Translations under genes and position numbers: made by a program
Source: Lachnospiraceae bacterium
GTDB lineage: Bacteria > Bacillota > Clostridia > Lachnospirales > Lachnospiraceae
Direction: 5' to 3'
Assembly: GCA_900770345.1 (NCBI GenBank)
Contig: CAAGKF010000391.1
Location: 1-8,641 of the forward strand
Length of the DNA: 8,641 nt
The notes under the pieces: generated by a model
Told to the model about the DNA's origin: nothing
Database searches by the model: none
The model's input: only the letters and a program-made list of their open reading frames with translations
Part shown: piece after piece, positions 5,768 to 8,641 of the stretch
How positions within the stretch are numbered: position 1 is the first letter of the stretch
Layout: every line of letters begins with the position of its first letter

Positions 5768-5971
5768 TTAAATACAGGACGTCTGGCGGAGGAACTTTTC
5801 AAACTCCTCCCGGATGATCAGCACCTTCCGTCCATTCCAGACCAAAAACTCCGCCCCAGGGTGTTCCGCCGCAATCCGCCGCAGCCGTTTTTCCCCAATG
5901 TGGAAATACTGCCTGGCCTCCTTCACGGTCAGAGTATACCGTTGGTTAAAGGGGATGTCTTTCCTTTCCAT
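5768..5971 (-). CDS. xis: Tn916-type excisionase
   Basis: Small DNA-bending protein that works with Int in excision. The 67-aa product, beginning MERKDIPFNQRYTLTVKEAR and continuing QYFHIGEKRLRRIA...FLVWNGRKVLI, follows Tn916 Xis closely in length and pattern (winged helix-turn-helix: TLT-EA-YF-IGE-KLRR-A, then NG-R-I-R--FE). Start at ATG 5971 with AGGAGG 10 nt upstream; the open frame continues upstream to 6058 but that part overlaps a terminator. It precedes int by 64 nt, as in Tn916. Confidence 0.93.
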   Translation of the reverse strand: MERKDIPFNQRYTLTVKEARQYFHIGEKRLRRIAAEHPGAEFLVWNGRKVLIIREEFEKFLRQTSCI

Positions 5972-5983
5972 AGTTTTCAAGCC

Positions 5984-6020
5984 TCCTGTTCTGTCTGTTT
6001 CTACTGGTAACAGGACAGGA
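5984..6020. repeat. Imperfect inverted repeat in the xis leader
   Basis: CCTGTTCTGTCTGTT (from 5985) and AACAGGACAGG (from 6010) are partly complementary and flank a short spacer directly upstream of the xis ribosome site. They may be recombinase or regulator binding sites, or a leader hairpin. Confidence 0.3.
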
Positions 6021-6046
6021 AAGGGGAAAATAAGTACTTTTTGCAC

Positions 6047-6082
6047 AAAAAAAGCCATGGCAGGAGCTATCCCACCATGGCT
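6047..6082 (-). terminator. Rho-independent terminator after the coiled-coil fragment
   Basis: AGCCATGG (6053-6060) and CCATGGCT (6075-6082) form a perfect 8-bp stem with a 14-nt loop, followed on the minus strand by seven T (6053-6047). It now ends transcripts from the hydrolase gene, since the hydrolase stop codon abuts the coiled-coil fragment. Confidence 0.8.
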
Positions 6083-6086
6083 GCAT

Positions 6087-6306
6087 TCATCTCCGCGCCA
6101 AAGCCGCCAGCAGCACTGTCCCTATCCCATAGGCCAGGTTCCGCTGGGCCTTCAGCCGTTTCTGTGTTCTATTGTTTTCTTTCTCGTACGCGGCTAAGGA
6201 TTCGTTGGCAATCCGCAAGGATTCTTCCTGCCTGATCGAGGTCCTCTCCAGTTCTTTCAACTGACTCCCGAGCAGACTGGACTGTTCTCTGGCTTTCTGT
6301 AATTCG
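6087..6306 (-). pseudogene. 3' fragment of the coiled-coil/membrane-anchor gene (copy 1)
   Basis: Encodes SELQKAREQSSLLGSQLKEL then ERTSIRQEESLRIANESLAA, KRLKAQRNLAYGIGTVLLAA and LARR-stop, the same as the last 73 codons of the copy at 7429-7765. The 220 bp align without gaps at about 94 percent identity, with a central stretch of about 100 bp identical. The 5' side stops exactly at the TAG of the hydrolase gene; the coiled-coil frame hits a TGA just upstream and there is no ribosome site, so it is a remnant. It keeps its terminator. Together with copy 2 it forms direct repeats around the hydrolase gene. Confidence 0.85.
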
Positions 6307-7308
6307 CTATTTCAGGCTGCTGTTTTGGTTCTGATACAAGACGTTATGATACAATTCAGCATCCGTGCCGACAAATGCTTTCGCCGCATCTTCATCCCCC
6401 TGCAGCTGCCACCTAAACCAGGCCGTCACATAACCGTCGGCGCTGTAGAGCATCTGCGGATGGCTCATTCCTTTGCGAATAGCGGAAACTTTATTATCGG
6501 ATCTGATGTGAGAATAAAGAGCATTCAATTGTTCTGCCGAAATGCTGTCATTCTTCGTTCCTGCTAAAATCATTACCGGGATTGTGATTTTTGTTGGATC
6601 ATAGCCCCAATGGATTGCCTTTGCAGATTTTTCCGGCACCGGTGAGAGGGACACGGCTGCTTTGTACATATCACTGTGTTTCTGTGCGGTGATAGCTGCA
6701 AAGGTGCCGACGCCTCCCTGGGAGTGACCGACGATACCGACATTTTCCAGGTCCACCTTGTGATAGAGCACCGAAGAAGGATCTTCATTGGCCCTGATGA
6801 GGCAGGCTAGACTTGCGTCCGAGGAATCTCCTGCATAGGAGGTATCGTGTTCATTTCCGATTACGATAAAGCCCCAGGAAGCATAGTGCTTAAAGACGGC
6901 AGGATAGCGGGAAGCCCGCACACCGGAGCCGTTTGCAACGACGATGACCGGATACTTTTCTGTGCCGGATTTAAGGATCGTGGGATAATAGATTTCATAT
7001 TTGGCCCATTTTTCAGATGTTTTCTCCTCAAAATAGGAGACTTTGTATTTTCCGTGAGCCAGATATTTCGCTTCGATTTCTCCGCCTGTCTGAACGGAAG
7101 TTTCATAATCTGCCGGAGCCATAATCTCCGGATGAGCCGTCAGGATCTTATAAATCAGAGCAAGAACATTTCCCGCTGAGCCGCCTGCCATTGTCCGATT
7201 ATCGATTTTATTGTTTTGGAAAGTGGAGATATCGTATGCCAAAGCGCTGCTGAAGACCGTGCAACTCAAAACCGCCACGGCCAGGCCGGAAAGGATTGCC
7301 TTTTTCAT
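6307..7308 (-). CDS. Secreted alpha/beta hydrolase (cutinase/chlorophyllase/dienelactone-hydrolase-like esterase)
   Basis: Exported serine hydrolase, probably an esterase; the substrate is unknown. The 333-aa product starts with a signal peptide (MKKAILSGLAVAVLSCTVFSSALA, cleavage after Ala24). The fold signs are NGSG (126-129, oxyanion region), the nucleophile elbow GHSQGG with Ser196, Asp254 in AGTKND as the likely acid, and His283 in GMSHPQ, in the right order and spacing for the family. Ribosome site AGGAGG with 8 nt spacing; the gene has its own promoter. There is no terminator of its own: the TAG stop is the last codon before the duplicated coiled-coil sequence begins, so its original 3' end and downstream region may have been lost or altered when the junction formed. 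It sits as a single-gene cargo between direct repeats. Confidence 0.88.
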   Translation of the reverse strand: MKKAILSGLAVAVLSCTVFSSALAYDISTFQNNKIDNRTMAGGSAGNVLALIYKILTAHPEIMAPADYETSVQTGGEIEAKYLAHGKYKVSYFEEKTSEKWAKYEIYYPTILKSGTEKYPVIVVANGSGVRASRYPAVFKHYASWGFIVIGNEHDTSYAGDSSDASLACLIRANEDPSSVLYHKVDLENVGIVGHSQGGVGTFAAITAQKHSDMYKAAVSLSPVPEKSAKAIHWGYDPTKITIPVMILAGTKNDSISAEQLNALYSHIRSDNKVSAIRKGMSHPQMLYSADGYVTAWFRWQLQGDEDAAKAFVGTDAELYHNVLYQNQNSSLK

Positions 7309-7351
7309 GAGAAGGACCTCCTGGATATAAAAAATCAGTTGCTATCCAAAC

Positions 7352-7380
7352 ATTATACTAAGCAGACAGATTTCATTCAA
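7352..7380 (-). promoter_or_regulatory. Sigma-70-type promoter of the hydrolase gene
   Basis: On the minus strand TTGAAT (7380-7375), a 17-nt spacer and TATAAT (7357-7352). It lies about 44 nt before the start codon and after the end of coiled-coil copy 2, so it belongs to the hydrolase. Confidence 0.75.
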
Positions 7381-7382
7381 TG

Positions 7383-7411
7383 AAAAACTTAAAGGCTTCT
7401 TCCGGCCCTTT
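7383..7411 (-). terminator. Weak terminator after coiled-coil copy 2
   Basis: On the minus strand AAAGGGC and GCCTTT pair (7411-7405 with 7396-7391, one bulged G), loop of 8 nt, followed by AAGTTTTT. It is different from the terminator after copy 1, so the two copies have different downstream sequence. Confidence 0.4.
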
Positions 7412-7428
7412 TCCCACCATGGCCCTCT

Positions 7429-7765
7429 TCATCTCCGCACCAAAGCCGCCAGCAGCACCGTCCCTATCCCATAAGCCAGGTTCCGCTGGGCCTTCAGCCG
7501 TTTCTGTGTTCTATTGTTTTCTTTCTCGTACGCGGCTAAGGATTCGTTGGCAATCCGCAAGGATTCTTCCTGCCTGATTGAGATCCTCTCCAGATTTTTC
7601 AATTGACTCCCGAACCGATTGGACTGTTCCCTGGCTTTCTGTAATTCGGTCTGTGCCGCGGTCAATTGCGTCTCCAATTCCTCCATGCGTTTCTTCTGCT
7701 GACTGGATTCCTTCTGTAATCTGTTGTTGATGGTCTGCAGCTCGCTGATATTCTGCTCCAACCGG
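7429..7765 (-). pseudogene. Coiled-coil protein with C-terminal hydrophobic anchor (copy 2), 5' end cut by an IS
   Basis: The frame reads RLEQNISELQTINNRLQKES then QQKKRMEELETQLTAAQTEL and onward, a long heptad coiled coil of about 87 residues, ending LAYGIGTVLLAALVRR, a short hydrophobic segment with a basic tail. Similar proteins with a ...KRLKAQRN-hydrophobic ending occur in Firmicutes phages, where they may be spanin-like or otherwise membrane-linked; this is recalled resemblance, not proof. The coding sequence continues to 7765 and is closed by TAA inside the incoming element end (7768-7770). A TTG at 7761 could start a shorter product, but no ribosome site precedes it. The gene is thus probably 5'-truncated by the IS. 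Confidence 0.65.
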
Positions 7766-7767
7766 TG

Positions 7768-7863
7768 TTAGAGTCGGGTTAAAATAGCCAATTACCGTCG
7801 GGCTAAAAACGCCAATATCAGTCGGATTAAAATCGCCAATCCTAGTCGGACAAAAAAAGCCAT
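7768..7863 (+). repeat. Four tandem 24-bp repeats
   Basis: Units at 7768-7791, 7792-7815, 7816-7839 and 7840-7863. Invariant in all four: T at position 1, GTCGG at 6-10, AAAA at 14-17 and GCCA at 20-23; other positions vary. The pattern looks like a row of transposase binding sites. Confidence 0.95.
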
Positions 7864-7999
7864 TGCTACTTCTCTGGTGATATCTTAAACTGAATGCGAC
7901 CAAGCATCAGCCCAAAAATATTCATCATGACTATTGAGAACACCAGCAATGGCTTACGAGCTATAGTATCACAAGCGTTAGCCACTTTAAAGGAGAAAA

Positions 8000-8023
8000 A
8001 TGAAAAAAATTTCGACTTACAGA
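8000..8023 (+). pseudogene. Start of an ORF cut by IS66 (possible istA)
   Basis: ATG at 8000 with AGGAG 4 nt upstream gives MKKISTYR; the frame then enters the IS66 end and stops at 8033-8035. The place fits the first gene of the IS21-like element, but eight residues cannot identify it. Confidence 0.35.
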
Positions 8024-8097
8024 GTAAGCGCTTAAAAATCCGGTGTATGGAATTATCATCTTCAGTTTGAGATAATACGGATGTTAAAAATATCGCA

Positions 8098-8144
8098 CGA
8101 AAAAAACGAATTTCTCTACGGTGCGCAACGTGTCGTTTTTTTCG
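8098..8144. repeat. Inverted repeat in the IS66 leader
   Basis: CGAAAAAAACGA (8098-8109) and TCGTTTTTTTCG (8133-8144) are perfect 12-bp inverted arms 23 nt apart, upstream of tnpA. Such a hairpin could stop read-through transcription from outside or bind transposase. Confidence 0.7.
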
Positions 8145-8182
8145 AGTCATTCGTGTTACTCATTTCTGGAGGTGGTTTTGTT

Positions 8183-8539
8183 TTGGATGAAATTCAACGC
8201 ATAAAACATCAGCAGGCTCTGGAATACTGGAGCCAGATTCTAAAGGAGCAGCAGGAAAGCGGCCTTTGCATCAAGGCGTTCTGCCGGTCCCGTCAAATGA
8301 GCCATCATGCCATGTACTATTGGCTCAAGGAAATGAGAAAGGAAGCTTTGGCGGCCAAACCACAGACTCCTGCCTGCACCACTCAATTTGCGGCTGTCTC
8401 TCTGGCGAAGGAGGAATATCATTCCTGCGGAACTATGGTCGTCCATGTAGGCCCTGCTTCTCTGGAAATCCCTGAGGGAACAGCCGTGCCGGATCTACAG
8501 CGCATGCTACAGGTCCTGAAAGAGGTGTTCCTGTGTTAA
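8183..8539 (+). CDS. tnpA: IS66-family accessory protein TnpA
   Basis: First of the three IS66 genes; a small DNA-binding protein needed for transposition. The 118-aa product starts at TTG 8183 (MDEIQRIKHQQALEYWSQIL), chosen because GGAGGT lies at 8168-8173 with 9 nt spacing and because family members begin at this point; an upstream in-frame ATG at 8081 would add 34 unrelated residues. The helix-turn-helix is visible as EQQESGLCIKAFCRSRQMSH then HAMYYWLKEMRK, the IS66 TnpA signature, and the C-terminus ends LQRMLQVLKEVFLC. It overlaps tnpB by 7 nt. Confidence 0.9.
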   Translation: MDEIQRIKHQQALEYWSQILKEQQESGLCIKAFCRSRQMSHHAMYYWLKEMRKEALAAKPQTPACTTQFAAVSLAKEEYHSCGTMVVHVGPASLEIPEGTAVPDLQRMLQVLKEVFLC

Positions 8540-8641
8540 TCCGCAACATCACTGCTGACCATATCTACCTGGCTTGTGGATACACGGATATGCGGAAATC
8601 CATCGACGGGCTGGCCGCTCTGGTGGCCGCCCGTTTCCATC
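8533..8641 (+). CDS. tnpB: IS66-family TnpB (Orf2), 5' part
   Basis: GTG start at 8533 with GAGG (8522-8525) 7 nt upstream. The 36 visible residues, MLIRNITADHIYLACGYTDM then RKSIDGLAALVAARFH, contain the YxxCGYTDMRKSIDGLA signature of IS66 TnpB, about a third of its normal length. The start lies inside the end of tnpA, as is usual for coupled translation in this family. The rest is outside the window. Confidence 0.93.
   Translation, partial: MLIRNITADHIYLACGYTDMRKSIDGLAALVAARFH

Larger units (their letters stand above)
7766..8023 (+). mobile_element. End of an IS21-like element (tip at 7766), interrupted by IS66
   Basis: Starts with TGTTAG at 7766, directly after the broken coiled-coil gene, then carries four tandem 24-bp repeats, then AT-rich DNA and a possible ORF start: AGGAG (7991-7995) and ATG at 8000 encoding MKKISTYR before IS66 begins at 8024. 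IS21-family elements begin with TG, carry several repeats of this GTC-(N)-TTAAAA-(N)-GCC kind near their ends and then istA. The interpretation is by pattern; no istA domain is visible because the gene is cut after eight codons. Confidence 0.5.
8024..8641 (+). mobile_element. IS66-family insertion sequence, left part
   Basis: The left end is placed at GTAAGCGCTTAAAAATCC (8024), as IS66 elements begin with GTAA; the 8 bases before it (8016-8023, CTTACAGA) would be the target duplication. tnpA follows at 8183 and tnpB overlaps it, the standard IS66 order. tnpC and the right end are outside the window. The genes are certain; the exact left end is inferred. Confidence 0.75.

Noticed and set aside
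5704..5802. Longer integrase start
   Set aside because: The extra 33 residues do not match Tn916-type Int and the ATG at 5703 has the better ribosome site.
7768..7863. CRISPR array
   Set aside because: The units are directly adjacent with no spacers, have variable positions inside them, and no cas genes are present.
7511..7903. Minus-strand frame of 130 codons with an 8-residue repeat (pattern IG-F-PT)
   Set aside because: The peptide repeat is just the translation of the four 24-bp DNA repeats, and the rest is the coiled-coil gene in the wrong frame.
7866..8150. Minus-strand frame of 94 codons ending IQFKISPEK, as a transposase or membrane-protein tail
   Set aside because: No family pattern recognised; it crosses the proposed IS66 left end, and the plus-strand reading with a ribosome site and ATG at 8000 fits the element better. 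It stays a weak alternative.

Overview
The window looks like an accessory, repeat- and element-rich stretch of a moderately GC-rich, low-copy Firmicutes-type chromosome. Strong GGAGG-type ribosome binding sites, extended -10 promoters (TGnTATAAT), a Tn916-type integrase/excisionase pair and the gene mix point to Firmicutes. Negativicutes (for example Acidaminococcaceae) is my best guess, but it rests on general resemblance and not on a marker gene. Almost everything is on the minus strand; only the IS genes at the far right are on the plus strand.

Layout. 1-405: most of a low-molecular-weight protein tyrosine phosphatase, running off the left edge, with a leader of about 190 nt and an extended -10 promoter. 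618-661: a strong terminator. 679-1820: a compact, AT-richer operon of three small unrecognised proteins; the middle one resembles small immunity proteins, and the first and last share a C-terminal motif. 1821-2133: promoter, terminator and a mosaic repeat. 2134-3345: a secreted arylsulfotransferase (ASST family). 3404-3858: a hybrid pseudogene in which the N-terminal half of a TetR regulator is joined, out of frame, to the C-terminal rubredoxin domain of another gene. 3859-4407: promoter and a dense cluster of direct and inverted repeat blocks. 4408-5971: Tn916-type int and xis. 6053-7765: two copies of the 3' part of a coiled-coil/membrane-anchor gene (phage-like), with a secreted alpha/beta hydrolase carrying its own promoter inserted exactly between them. 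7766-8641: an end of what looks like an IS21-type element, marked by four 24-bp tandem repeats and the start of a possible first ORF, cut by an IS66-family element whose tnpA and start of tnpB run to the right edge.

How it fits together. The region reads as a landing zone for mobile DNA: nested IS elements, a stripped recombination module, a duplicated gene end holding an esterase cargo, and intergenic repeats flanking the sulfotransferase. Two cargo genes (sulfotransferase and hydrolase) are exported enzymes. The three-gene small-protein operon is the most open question; it could be an orphan immunity or defence-type cassette, but no function is proven by the sequence. All identifications come from reading motifs by eye, without database searches.
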